Position numbers and translations under genes: made by a program. The notes beneath the pieces are model-generated. The model was given only the letters and a program-made list of their open reading frames with translations. It made no database searches and was not told where the DNA came from. A DNA stretch of 64,000 bases from Opisthorchis felineus (taxonomy: Eukaryota > Platyhelminthes > Trematoda > Opisthorchiida > Opisthorchiidae). How positions within the stretch are numbered: position 1 is the stretch's first letter; every line of letters starts with the position of its first letter. The stretch lies in contig SJOL01009975.1 in assembly GCA_004794785.1 (NCBI GenBank), positions 25,987 to 89,986 of the forward strand. Reading direction: 5' to 3'. Below are positions 22,360 through 34,470 of the stretch, one piece after another.

Positions 22360-22585
22360 AGACCAATTTGGTTTTGACGGAAGACTCACCTGGAACCCAG
22401 CTGATTCCCTTTTTTATGATGTTTTAAGCAACTGAATGTGGTGTACCAGGCCGCCCCATGTTTCAGTTGACACGAAATTCGAGATGTCGCGATACATTGT
22501 ATAGGCGTAATAAACTACTCATAAGGTTGCTGTCTGAGAGTTTTCAGCAGCCTTATAAGTAGTGTATTACGTACATACAATATAA
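22360..22585. repeat. Penelope-like/hammerhead-type repeat with palindrome
   Basis: Two blocks match other loci. The first (about 22,366-22,410) contains CGGAAGACTCACCTGGAACC, the reverse complement of a block near 59,645-59,690. The second is a palindrome at about 22,508-22,571: TAATAAACTACTCATAAGG on the left and CCTTATAAGTAGTGTATTA on the right. The right half, from GCTGTCTGAGAGTTTTCAGC on, resembles the sequence directly after the hammerhead cleavage site at 43.4 kb. No ribozyme core is present here. The link to Penelope-like elements is inference. Confidence 0.55.
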
Positions 22586-24444
22586 CATGAATTTTTTCAC
22601 TAGTAGTAAAAGGGCGAGTAATCGTTTCAACTACGGATAAACTAGCACTATACGTACTATGCAGAAATTCAACGCTTGATGTACGTAGGCTACAAACATA
22701 TAGCTCACTGAGGATGATGATTGCTTTTTTTCAAACTGGTCACACCACTACCATATTCACATGATTTATCAAAGAAACGATATTTTTAACAGTGACTTAG
22801 CAATACGGCCCACAAAACGTGCTACGACGAATCGAAATGCCACTTGCTTTGTTTCAACCATTTCTAAAGTTGCCTTTCTTACTTGTGCCAGAGCTTTACT
22901 TGATAGGAATAGCCAAAGCTTGAACTACCCTGACCGGCGGTCCTCAGTATTGATAAAGCAAACAGGAAAGAAAGTCTTCTCCGGTATCACTGACTGGTGC
23001 CTCTCGAATGCATATGCGAACTTAAGGAGCCGCTGCATCAAGGTTGTTTTCTCGTAGGCACCTAGCGTCATGCAGAGACTGCTTCTCGATGTTTGTGGCT
23101 GTCGAGACTTGTGTTCTGCAAAATACCAGGCTCATGGAATCCCTGCTCTACTGCATCCATTATAAAAATACTTTGAGTCCAGCTAAATGTCCGTAGGAAA
23201 TCAGCGTCTCGAACGGTCCATTTTTTCAGACCTTACATTGATTGATTAATTTCTGAGGTAAATTCTCCTAGCGAACTGACAAATAAATTAGTTGTAGGAC
23301 AGGAGTACAAAGCTTGACCACTTGTCTTTGGCGGTCAATAGGTGGGACAAAGTAACCCACTGAAGTAAGGTGAATGACCACTAATATGGCTTGATAGTCG
23401 TGCTGTTTGTTACGCTCCAACATGGTGCTTTTGAGTGATAAGTGGCGGATCAAGAGCTGGATGGTGGTAGCTTCGGCCTAAGTTATAGAGTGTAGCAAAC
23501 GAGCTCCGTCCATTTTATCGTAGAAAAGTTGTTTGGTGAAACGTCCTTGACCATGAAGCCAATAAATTTTACCCCACGACTAAGTCAGGCTTCAGCGCGG
23601 GAGTGAGTACTCGTGATGGTAGCATGTGAGAAAAGTTGGCGGCTCAGGTACGTCCAATGGGTGTCGATCATCAGGTTTATCAGGTTGATCGAAAACGGAT
23701 CTTTCAGAGCAGGGCCACAAACCCTCCGAAAGAAGTTATCCACCGAATTAGTCAAATGCGAGGAATGAAAACATCAACGTAACACTGATCTCAACTGAAC
23801 CACTAAAATTACCAGAAACATGGTCTTCAGTTAGCCAGTCTTATACCAGATACCTATTCAGAAGCATGAAAACGCTGACGATTAACAACCAATATTCGTG
23901 ATAATTGCATGCCTAAGTCCCAGTAAAATATGAAATAGGTGCTTGTATCAGTCGACTACGGAATCGGACCTTCTAAAAATGGCGGCGTATGCGTAGTCAA
24001 ATTAGACTCTTTGAGGGGTACAAACCGGATGGGTGACTCAGAAACATGTATATTTCAGAAGATTCTCCGGGATAACCTACTCCAGGGAGCTCATTTGAAT
24101 ATGAATATGAAATCGGGCAAACGTAAGGAACATGTTAGGAAATAAATGGAAAGATCAGCTGTATTTAAGGTTTCTGGGATTGTGGAGGAGCTAGTCATCA
24201 ACTCACACATGTTAGTTTTACTTGGGTCATTCGGGACGTTCATGTAGCAGAGGAAGGTTGTTCGCAAACATGACGGGAGCAGTTATGCACATATGAGGTG
24301 TTATGGTTCATAGCTTGGATTAATATTCAGCAACATTCCATGGATACTTATTATTTTTGTCAGTGGTCATATTTAATCTCGTTTATGAATTACATTAGTC
24401 GATTTGCTGACAGCTAAGTTACAAATGCATCTTTACCTTTTTAG

Positions 24445-24751
24445 TTATGCGGCTCAATCGCCCACAGTTTGTGAGGCAACAGTGTGAACCAGCTGAACTC
24501 TATCTAGATGATATCGCAAGTGCATTAACCACTGCTGATGCCGGGGTTCGTGCAGACCTAGATGGTGTGGCGCTGCATCGCTTATCAATAAGTGATTGCG
24601 CTCAAAACGATGTAACGGAGGGATTCGCCATGGAAGACCAAGGCGACGAGGAGAAGGCCGCAACAGATCAGATTGAAGAAGCACAGAACCACCTTGTCCG
24701 GGTGAAAATCGGAGGCCCAGGGGAGCTACTTGGTTTACCACAGTCGTTTGG
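24445..24751 (+). CDS. TRAPPC13: TRAPPC13, N-terminal exon (probably exon 2)
   Basis: The acceptor CTTTTTAG precedes TTATGCGG; the first two bases complete a codon from an upstream exon, giving (V)MRLNRPQFV, the counterpart of VMRLTKPTL in the vertebrate protein. The exon ends GELLGLPQSFG one base short of a codon end, before GTGAGA, and this matches LPQ.FGNIFLGETF across the junction. Between lies an acidic segment of about 70 residues (RADLDGVALHRLSISD and so on), longer than in vertebrates. The ATG at 24,447 could serve as a start, but conservation of the preceding Val-Met argues for an upstream coding exon. Confidence 0.85.
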
Positions 24752-27700
24752 GTGAGACTTCCCACTTTTGTCAATCTTTTCTCCGTTAATTTGTATGTAG
24801 ATAGTTTTTCTCATCTTGGATCACAGAGGAGTGATTACTGTGAATGGTGTCTTATTAGGATTATTGTGTTTTCCATAGGATTACATTTTCTCCTATGTCG
24901 TAATCCGCGGTGTTTTCTCGCCTTCACCTTACACCCTTGCTATCATTACTTGGGTCCTTCTGCAAACTTATTTGAAAGATATACTAGAGGCTGATTCTGT
25001 CATAATGAATACCTGCAAAGGTCTTTGACAGGTTATGAGCTGTTATGACAAGACCCTCTGACAGTCAACAGTTTTCGTAGTTCATTAACCTATTGAACTA
25101 TACCGACCGATACACTGGTTGTCTTGTGCTTGAATGGGACATGAATGAATTGCTGAAAACCTTAGTCGAACATGGAGTTAGGAACATGTGCGCCATTATG
25201 AATCCCAGAATGTACTGAATACGTAGTGCCTTTATGGTTGAAGACCTGAGGGGATTTTCCTACACTTCTCATTTCCTTGTTACTAGGTTGTGTTGGAAAT
25301 GTGATTTGGGGTCAGAATTTATGCTCTGTTGTTAAGCGTTCCAACCTTCTCATTTTGGGTACAGCTCCCAAAATACCAGCAAACCAAATCAAGATTATCG
25401 CGGAGGATATTTACAAGCTCGAGTTCTAGAATGGTGGGTTATCAATTTCACAGATAAGCGAGGTATGAGAAACTCGTCTCCTTAGTATGAGACTGATTCG
25501 TTTTTTTACGGAATTGAGGTAGTAGTACCACTGTCGTTGTTAGTGTTCGCAGTATGACATCTCCACGAGGAGCTAGCCGCTTGCCTGTTTATTCGTTCCC
25601 GCTTTAACTTTGATCTGCGACGTTAACGCGCCACACTCCACGTATCGGAATAGTTAACAGGCCTATTTGTGACTTCAATACTGGTAGTATTCATTGGTCA
25701 GCAGTCTTAGTCATATGTTTTCCGAGCAACTTTGGCAACAACATAGTGTTTAATGATGCCGCCTGGCAAGTAAGATTTTCGGATATGGTATCTTTGAGCA
25801 GTTCGATGACGTTGATCTTCGGTGGGCCAGTCAGTTTTCATACAGCTGTTATATGGCAACCTTGATCGATATCGGTGCTCCATGGGGGGCTCGCTAAGGG
25901 CATCAGAGAAATGCTATGGTACCACAGGTAGTGGGTTTCAGTTCCCCTCGGAATTCGCTTGATGAATATCACCACAAAAATGGTTCCTTTCTAAGATGGT
26001 GCCATCTACAAGAGGACAGCTCTTTACGCAACCTGTTCAGATGAGAAAACATTCCACCGACTGCTGTGGCCAGTCACCTCAGAAAAAGCCCTTCGGGAAG
26101 AGAGATAACATCAGGTCAGGTGTTGTGGATGAGTTGTATGGTGGGCTGAGATCCGTTTCTGGATTAGCCGGCCACGTCGAAGGAAACCGATGAATGGACT
26201 TCCGTGTACAATGGGTAATGCCACATTTAGTTCGCACTGAGCTGACTGTGCATCCAACTGAACACCTTTTACCCAGTATTAATCCGAGGAAATGTTACTG
26301 GAGGGTGAACTGGAGGGAGCACTTCTAAAGCGATCATCATGTCCAACAGTAGTTTTAAAGAAAAGTGGAATCCCAGCGAATGTGGAAGGCGGTCTAGTGG
26401 CCCACACCACTCATGAGACACTTTAGCACCAACGTATATGGTGAGTACTAGCCTTTATTTCGTCTTGGTCTGTGAAACTATGGATACTAAGAGTTGTATG
26501 CTTATGAAAAATGTGTCAATCAACTGTGACGTGGGTATTATTCATTGTTTGCCTACGAATCGACTTTTCACTTAATCGGTTGTTCTAGACGGTTGAGTGT
26601 TGGAGGGACGTCGTAGCCCGTTGTTTGTCCATCTATTCTTGGCACTGTTTTGGTAGCTTGAATGTGTTCATTGGCGGTTGTTCAGTTGGCTGCTGACTTG
26701 TTCGTGGAGTGCGCTTGCACCTAGTCGCCCATTGGTGTCTCCTCGAATAGTGTCGAAAAGATTAACAGCCATCTGAATAACTACCAGTTCAGATGGATTT
26801 TAACATTTGTTATTTAGCCATTGGCATTTTCGCTCCTTTACTGTAACCTTTGATATTTATTGGAACATTTACATTCGTGTTTTAATTGCAGAGGAACGAT
26901 TGTAACTCACTTCGCTACTTGTTACTATCAGGGATGTGGGAGCGCATTTTATGAGACTTATAGGAGGAATCTGACGGTATCGACCAAATGGGGCCACTAT
27001 GAAGGTCGTTGTAGAGGTGCGCGCTCAGCGGCGTTTCTGCTTTATCATCTTTTTACTGTACAAGCCCCAGTTGATGTTGTCGGCTCTTCAGGCTCAATAA
27101 CACTTACCGATTCACGGACAAAATTGATTAATGTAGGCTTACGGGAAATTGGCGATTTTCGTTAGCTCAGACAGGACAGCTGGGTAAAATCAGTAAACGA
27201 GACAACATAGGACTACGCGTTCTCATTTATTTCTACCCCATTTTTTACAATTAACCCATGCTAGTTGGTTCGGGAAACATTTTGGTGTGGATCTATTTGT
27301 CGTTTCATTTTGTCTCTCGTTAACTGAGATCACCAGCCAAATAGTCCCCTTTCCATCAAGTTCTTCTTTGGCAGGATGCTTCGTTAGATTATTTTTCCTT
27401 CATGCTATTCGTATCGAAAATAGTGTGAGAGGGCTAACAGATGGCTGGATTTCGATGGCTCTATTGACACTAAAATTATAATGGATGGTAAACCATATTA
27501 GCAGGAGATGCATCCAACCTTCTCGCACCCACACTCTTAATTCACGTTGGCAATAAGACATGTTCACTTCATCAGACATGCATTTGTGGAGCAAAACAGT
27601 GGTAATCAATAAAGAGTTTAATCCTGTCCTGTTGTTTGGTCGACACGGACCTGTCAGCTCCTTGATTCAATGCAGAGGGTACTCCGCCGCTTCACATCTT

Positions 27701-28202
27701 TGAATATGTCATTCGTTTGTCTATGAAGTTGTTATAAGGGTGAAAGCCAGGACTACAGCTACCCGATAAGTTCTAAACCTGATGGAATCTGGTGGTCGGT
27801 CTTTTCCTCGTAATTGTACAAACAAAAACTGGCATAGCATTGCTTTGCTGAGTTTCCTTACATCAGCAGTTTAAAAAACTTGTGGTAAATCTTCATTCTG
27901 TGCGAATTGCTGCTTCCCACTTATTTTCTCTTTCTACCGAAGATTTTCAAAACTATGATCTCATAGTGGGAATAATTTGACTCTGCTGTTCATATAGCAC
28001 AAGAACTTATCGGGGAGATGCGAAGCCTCTCATTTATAAAGGTCATTCAATGCCAAAATCCAAATGGTGTTACAGGGTTCTCGTGCGATGTGGTTATCTC
28101 AGACATGCAGACAACTTTCTTTTGTCAGCCAGCAACATTCACCAAAACGATGGTATCAATGATTAAATGCCTTGTTATCTACGGAATGTGAGAACGAACC
28201 CA

Positions 28203-28246
28203 CTATTATTATTCTTATTATTCTTATTCTTATTCTTATTATTATT
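28203..28246. repeat. (ATT/CTT)n microsatellite
   Basis: Interrupted TTA and TTC units; the minus strand translates as an Asn/Lys run. Confidence 0.9.
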
Positions 28247-29284
28247 CGCGGTCGTCCTGACAGTTTTGTGTTTCCTTAACTTCCGCACGCAATGTATATT
28301 TCGGTGGCTTGTAAACCTACTGTTTACGATGACTTTCCCCTGTTTTTCTGGTCTCCGGTCCAGCCGGCAACCCACTTCTCCTGAGGCCTTTAAATGCCTA
28401 TCTTTCACTTGTCTCAACAATGCACTGGTCATCTAATCCGGGAGTTCGGCATCGTGTACCACACCAACTGAGGCTTCCTATAAGTTGGACATTGTCGCTT
28501 TCCTAGACAAAGTCATAGATTTTCCTTCGCCGTATCAAATTCTGTAGTATAGCACGAGAAAACCTTCGACTGGAAGACCATTTGCCGATGTGACAATTTT
28601 CCCCACTGCAACCACTTCTTGAGAAAATAAGGTTCTTCAAGAGTGAACGCCAGCGCGGAAATGTCCGGAGACTTTGACCCAGATCCATTAATCATCCATT
28701 CGTTTAAATTTGTCGTTGTTGCAACAGGAATAGAAGTTAATGAAGTCGGAGTGTGCAATAGAGCAACACAACAACTCTACTGTATTTTGGTTCCAAATAA
28801 TTATCATTGTCTCATTTCTCGTAGTGGGATGTATCCTTTCCACAAATCACGTGTTTTGCGGTTATTCGAGTTTACCTAAGTGGAACAATTATCAGCTGGA
28901 GCGTTCACTGGAGCGTTCACTCTAACCGAAGCGAAAAATTCAACTGCGCGCTACTAAAAGCTGTTTAAACACTCGAATACAGACGACATCCCTGTGCTGG
29001 GTGCAGAAAGCGTGTGGTACAATTGCTGATAGCTATCCACCATAGGTTTTTCCATTAGGCGACGCCTACTGTATCACATTTTCAAATTCTTATTTTGTGA
29101 TTTTTCCGGGGCTTGAGGCTTATTGTCACATACTGTGCACCTACGTTTATCTTGGTGAGTTGCTTGACACAGTAAATCACTGAAGCTGTGATCACCAGTT
29201 AACGATCTCCGCTGTGGCGACTTGACTCCTACTTCTGCTTCATCTGCACATTCACTAGTGATCAGTAACGTATACTTATAGGTT

Positions 29285-29465
29285 GTTTAGGCGTGCCATT
29301 CTAACCGAGCGAAGTTCAGGTATATGATTATGATGGAAAGCAACCATCCTTGCCAGCCAAGTCGATTGAGCCCTCGTCCGTTTGACCGAGGTCACTAGTT
29401 CGAGTCTAACCCTGCCAGACGTGTCTTTTCGCTCATGTTGTATGAGTAAAGTAAACCTCTTACCT
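29285..29465 (+). repeat. SINE-like repeat with B-box-like site
   Basis: The segment has a B-box-like AGTTCGAGTC near 29,398-29,407 and an upstream tRNA-like stretch (GGAAAGCAACCATCCTTGCC). It differs from the SINE at 430 bp and seems to be another tRNA-derived family. Identification is by pattern only. Confidence 0.45.
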
Positions 29466-29537
29466 TTTGTCTTGTGCATTACCTATATCCATCTGTGTTC
29501 GCAGTTTTTCTCGGTATTTAATTAATATCTTCCACAG

Positions 29538-29622
29538 ATCTACCTATCTGGGGGAGACTTTCTCTGCACATGTGAACTTGCACAATGAAAGCAACCAAAT
29601 ATGCTACAATGTGGAGCTTAAA
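29538..29622 (+). CDS. TRAPPC13: TRAPPC13 exon (LGETF motif)
   Basis: The acceptor CTTCCACAG completes the codon split in the previous exon. The exon reads STYLGETFSAHVNLHNESNQ followed by ICYNVELK and stops before GTGAGT in phase 0. This is the best-conserved N-terminal block of the family (vertebrate FLGETFSSYISVHNDSNQ). It begins the first beta-sandwich region of TRAPPC13. The match is unambiguous and fixes the identity of the upstream exon as well. Confidence 0.92.
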
Positions 29623-32196
29623 GTGAGTCGTTCTTATTTCAGTCAAGATAAAGGTCCTTTACAGTGGTCACGAGCTGGAACGGCTCAATCGAGAATGACG
29701 CTGTAGATGATGCCATAAACAGACTGATTTTGATAAATTAGGGTGTATACTTAGATGGGGTCAATCTTCCATTCTTCGAAGGAACAAAGTAGCATGTGAC
29801 ATGGATACAGCTGAATTCTGACGGTTGCTAAACTGTAAATTGGTCTGTGAAGGTTTTACCGGAAATTTATGCGGGTCCTCTCAGAGCAGTCCCTGTGAAA
29901 GAGAGGTCACTCTAGAGGGTTTGAATATATCGTCTTTTGTTATCGTTTGTTTGTTTCCCTTCCACGTTCATTCTGAAGTAGTACATAGTCTAGTTGCGAG
30001 TTGCTGCCCCGAATTTCTTCCATACATAGTGGCTAAAGACTGATTTTCAGACAATTTATCGCTTCTAAACTGTTTCTAGCAGAAATAAATTGCAGCATAT
30101 GTCTACTCCGCGTGCTGTGTCTGACTTTGGTCATAATGAATTTTCGGTTAACTAGATTTACTGAATATTTAATCCATATCCACGCGTACAGGAGTATGCT
30201 ACGCATCCTCCGGCTGAAAACTCTTATCTGGTAAATTTTCCGTTGTGCCTTTAGGAAGCATTCATCCCGCTATTGATGGAAAAAGTTAAAGTCGCTTATC
30301 ATCAGTTTTAAACACCTGAATCGCAGAGATAAAACAACGGATAATACAATGATCTTCCTCTCTAGCGAAATTTCGCTCAGATCGGTTATTGAGTTGGTGG
30401 GCAAATACTTAAGCATAAAGTGTATGGGAGTTCGTGTGTTTGCGTAACCTTGCCTGTTTTTTTTATAAGTGAGGGTTTGGGCAATGTATGGTCGAGTGTC
30501 GTGCCTTACCCAATCACAGTGATTCTCGCTGTGATTCGCATTTCATGTTGTGCCCCTGTTGCTCGCTTCTTCCAGGACCCATGAGTGAACATCAGTTTTT
30601 GATGCCTGTTCTTCCTGCCTTGCGATGTTTTGAAAATTCCCATTTAGGTGCACAACAAAGATGGGTTGCCGAACATGTTTTCGGCAAGGTCTTTTCAAGT
30701 CATAAAATTGCAAAGGCTGAGACTGTTTAATGCAACTTAGTGAGCACAATGGACATCAAAGGAGAATCCGAGTGAGGTACGATGTTGGCCACTTGTCAAG
30801 AAACAGGTAGTCCAAGTCACCAGTAGGATGACTTGAGGCCGTTAGTACTGAGTATGTTGTGGTTGTGTGTTCAGCACCCGCTTCATGTGTGAGGAGAGAT
30901 GAGCTGGACCATGGTAGATCGAACACACGAACAGAGCGCTTCTATCGACAAAGAATCGGGTCGCGATGATAGATGGCAATAGCCCCAGCCACTGCGATTG
31001 TGCTGTCCTGTATCAGTCTTGGTTGATTAGCAAGTGCCTTGTAAACAATACGGGAACCTTGACTGGGCCGTGTCTTCTAGGTTTTTCAAGATTGAGCTGG
31101 TTTTTCCTCTCCTGGTCCCAGAAACTAACCTGAGTTGCCTCGTGTTGTGTCTACTGTATTCCGCTGCACATCAGCAAGAGAATGCATACACTAACATATT
31201 TTGAGCGTGGACAGGCACTCTATCTTGGTAACTGAAGGAACACAGACGTTTGCCTGTAGACCAAGTTCGAAGTGTTGCGGCAGGGAAAAAATCGCCCAGG
31301 CTGGTGTAAAGCCCTCTGTTTAGTAGGTCGAACAGCTGAACAGTTGCTGAAGTTGTTTGAAAATCGCTCATTATTGCTCAACACACGCCATCAAGTTTTC
31401 GCTAAAACATACGCAGGTAATCTTTTGATAGACTGCAGTTATGTAATGGTTGGAACCACTGTTTGTGTCGTTTGCATTTGAGCAGCTCATTTAACTGGAA
31501 TAACCATTTCTCTATTAGTGTACCACTCCACTAACCGTGTTGCTCGGAATTTCGGTGGATACCAACGGCCGTTACACAAAGACATGGGATGTGAATTTTC
31601 ACCTTATTTTATGGCTGTTTGAGGTAACCCATTTTTGTGGCTGCTGGCTGGATTGAGAAATGCAATTTTCGGAGTGCACCGCTAATCTCTGCTAAGTGAC
31701 ATTTAGTGGCAGTTTCTTTTCGTTTTCTGGCAGATTTAATGTTAGCGACATTTTGCCTTAGCTTGATAGCCGTCTGTATTAGTCGGTAACATACCTACAT
31801 ATTATTGTCTGAACGCTGTTTACTAGATAACGGGTAAATTTCAGGATGGGCCTGGTTGGTGCACTAATGCTCAGGCTCATTCGTATTTTAGGGCTTATAC
31901 CAAATATGAATTTACCATGTACTGCAAGTTATACAGCTTGCGCGGCCTAGCTGTTGGTGTGACGGAGGCCGATGTTTCCTTAGGCATATGTGGTGACTTT
32001 TTGTTACTTTCGTACGTTCCTCTGGAAGCTAACCACTACCCTCTGGGCCTCTTCCTAAGCTCGAACCTACTTCTCAAGGTCGGTTGTATTAGTGCAGCTG
32101 CTTTTTATATTGAAAAAGTATTGGTAACTCGGGTTTTGTAGATGGTTGTCGGTTTGTTCGCCGAGCTGGGCAATTGGATATCCAACCCACCATACC

Positions 32197-32333
32197 GATC
32201 GAGGTGACATCGTTACTACATCGTTGCGAAGCAAAGTGGTGCATTGCAATGTGGTGCGGCACGGCAATTCTAATGACGCCCCACAATGCACTACTTTGCT
32301 TCGCAACCAAGTACTGACCGTGTCACATCGATT
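32197..32333. repeat. foldback (inverted-repeat) element
   Basis: Two 24-base arms, at 32,223-32,246 and 32,284-32,307, are perfect inverted repeats except at one position. The left arm starts GTTGCGAAGCAAAGTGGTGC and the right arm ends GCTTCGCAAC. The symmetry continues less perfectly out to ATCGAGGTGACA on the left and TGTCACATCGAT on the right, about 49 bases per arm. The loop is 37 bases. No transposase is present; a MITE-like or foldback origin is likely. Confidence 0.75.
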
Positions 32334-32639
32334 GGATGTGAAACGTTTGCAAACCAATTTGCGAACAAACCAACGGAAAAACTCTTTTTTCTCGATGTTG
32401 ACTCCCCATCCGCCATCTCGAAGCAATAACCAGACACGGTACTTTCATGACTAATATTTTCATGGTGGATGTCAAACTATGGGCTCCTGACATTGCTGAC
32501 ATTACCCAATGAGCTTGAAAAATGAACACTCTGAGCGAAACAGCTATCCTTTGCCTTGTACGTAACTCACGATATATATCATGGGAAATCGACCATTTGC
32601 CCATTAGTCTAGTTTTTCTTACAGTTGAACTCATTTTTT

Positions 32640-34470
32640 TCAGCTCACAAACGGTGCATCGAGATGGAATGGTTCCAGTTGCCACAGCTTCTTTCACCGA
32701 GGATAAGGAGAATAAGGTAATAAAGTCCACGCGTTGGGGTCGGTGATCTGATCACTTCAGTAACGTCAAATGGATCTGTTTGTCCGATGTGGCCGGGATT
32801 AAGAGCCACGCAGTGAAGGCGATAGCTTTGACGCAAGATCGCCATTGGCTACGTGACGCAGCCCTATCTGTCAGGGTCACTAACCACTGTTTTGCCTCTT
32901 CCCGCGGTTCCGCGGAAGACAGCATTTGCCAACACAACTGGGTTGACTGGTAAAGATTTTCAGGCTTCGTCGCCACGTCATGGACTGACCGCCCCTGGTC
33001 ATCTCCATCCGACACAAGACTGGGCGAAAAGGGCTCTACGAGGCAAACGGTCCTCTGGTGTACGTAGCACATGGGCTAACTAGTGCAAGCTGTGAAGTGT
33101 GACCAGCCAATCTACCGAGGGAGAATGAACCTTCCGAAAACCATCTGGTGTGCGAATTTGAAGAAAAAGGGCGACAGAGAACATCCTTACCTGAGTCCAC
33201 TAGATGTGATGAGCTCTGTAGGGAATTCTCCGTAGACATGTACGCGCCCACGGGTGGAGTTGATGTGACCCAGCTGAACTGTCATCAAATGTTAAGCCCA
33301 TCGTTTCTTCTATTGGATTTAGGTCCCATCTTTTTCAGAGGTGGTTTCAATATCACCCACTCTCCTTGATCCAGCTGATCGGATTAGTTTGATCACTTTC
33401 GCTAACACCTTCTTCCTTTCCCGGGCTTTTGTGATCCACCAGCACTCTGTTAGTCTTTCGACGTTTGAGGGATCTGCGCGCGCCATCACAGTCGTTTTTT
33501 GCTGGCATAGTTTTCCTGGCTTCAATCAGAGCTGGTAATCATGACAAGATCTAGTGTTCATTATCTCTTTCACCTTTCTCCCATAATCATCCAAATTACT
33601 GTTGTTCCCGTCGAGTTCTTGGAGCTTCTGAGTCGACTCAACTTGATATTGTTGAGCTACAGAGACGCTTTGCATGTGATGAACTAAACACATTTGCATC
33701 AGCGGGTGCATTCCAGATGTATAGCGACTAGATACGCGTCGGCAGAGTGCCGTGATCGGAGTCAAGTGGTTTAGTCTCAGTTGAACGACAATCTTGTACC
33801 GAAGCTTTCCAGCGGTAGCTGATTGCTATGTAGTCCAATTGAGTCCACGCCTGGTTTTCGCGGTGAGTACGCTTGTGCTGAAATTTTTTGCTGGTTAGAA
33901 ACGCATGATATTCAGCGAAGAAGTCGTTTACCATTGTTTATGCGGTGAGCGTTAACCCGCTCAGTCATTAAGACTGGACTTAGCCGGCCAACCTGAGCAT
34001 TCATGTCACCTGCCAGAATCACGATATCTGTACTTCTCGCTGGCCGTTGTAGCCGTGACAAATCTCGATAGAAGCTGTCTTTCTCAGCCTCCGAGCTGCC
34101 CTCTGTTGGAGCATTGTTGACAGAAACAAAACACCGTTTGCCACTTTGAGATGCATTGATCTTGATTGAACCAGTCAGTTTAAGAGTGCAAAGACGACTG
34201 TTTACTGGAATACAGTCCAGTAGGGCGCATTCATCTGTGAGGCCACGCACAACTTCCATGCTGCAGATACCACGGGCCGTTGCATCAGGATCATGAGACA
34301 CCCGAAGAGTACAGTGCGAGAAGTCTGGTTTCGTACCGAACTGAGGTCTTGTATGCGTGTTCCCTGGACACAACATACATCGGTCGAAAGAGAGAACAAG
34401 GTCCGAGCAAGGGAAACCTGTTGGACGATTTGGCACAGAATACGGACGACGAAAACCAGCAATGTGCTAT
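32640..34470 (-). mobile_element. LINE with endonuclease and RT remnants, antisense in TRAPPC13 intron
   Basis: Read on the minus strand, in order: an APE-type endonuclease (SIKINASQSGKRCFVSVNNA near 34,150; then DIVILAGDMNAQVGRLSP near 33,980-34,030, with the GDxNA catalytic motif; then WTQLDYIAISYRWKASVQD near 33,800-33,855). After a large internal deletion come an RT scrap (GRVHVYGEFPTELITSSGLR, stop, then GCSLSPFFFKFA near 33,170-33,260), the C-terminal LAHVLRTPEDRLPRRALFAQ (about 33,000-33,070) and the 3' end (SRSQWRSCVKAIAFTAWLL near 32,810-32,870). The tail at 32,640-32,760 resembles that of the copy at 58.5 kb. The copy has multiple stops and frameshifts. Confidence 0.85.

Larger units (their letters stand above)
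20422..24444. other. intergenic region between two divergent genes
   Basis: The SLC10-like gene leaves to the left and TRAPPC13 to the right. The region holds the CCAAT boxes, a C/CA-rich tract at 21,806-21,826, and the repeat with a palindrome at 22,360-22,585. The first coding exon of TRAPPC13, expected to encode about 15 residues ending in ALK, may lie here but was not found. The remainder shows no recognised features. Confidence 0.5.
24752..29537 (+). other. TRAPPC13 intron
   Basis: A 4.8-kb GT-AG intron. It contains a SINE-like repeat near 29.3 kb, a TTA/TTC-rich microsatellite at 28,203-28,246 and a direct 13-14-bp duplication at about 28,895-28,921. A plus-strand frame at 26,860-27,165 is open for 101 codons but has no recognisable content and no role in the TRAPPC13 model. 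Confidence 0.55.

Noticed and set aside
26860..27165. A 101-codon plus-strand frame as a TRAPPC13 exon.
   Set aside because: It lies between two exons that join in phase without it, and shows no similarity to the family.
32650..32719. A candidate TRAPPC13 exon after TTTTTTCAG encoding SSQTVHRDGMVPVATASF and ending at a GTAAT donor.
   Set aside because: It first looked like the family's TSSQ segment, but the minus strand is the 3' tail of a LINE that also occurs at 58.5 kb. The phase also fails against the preceding exon.
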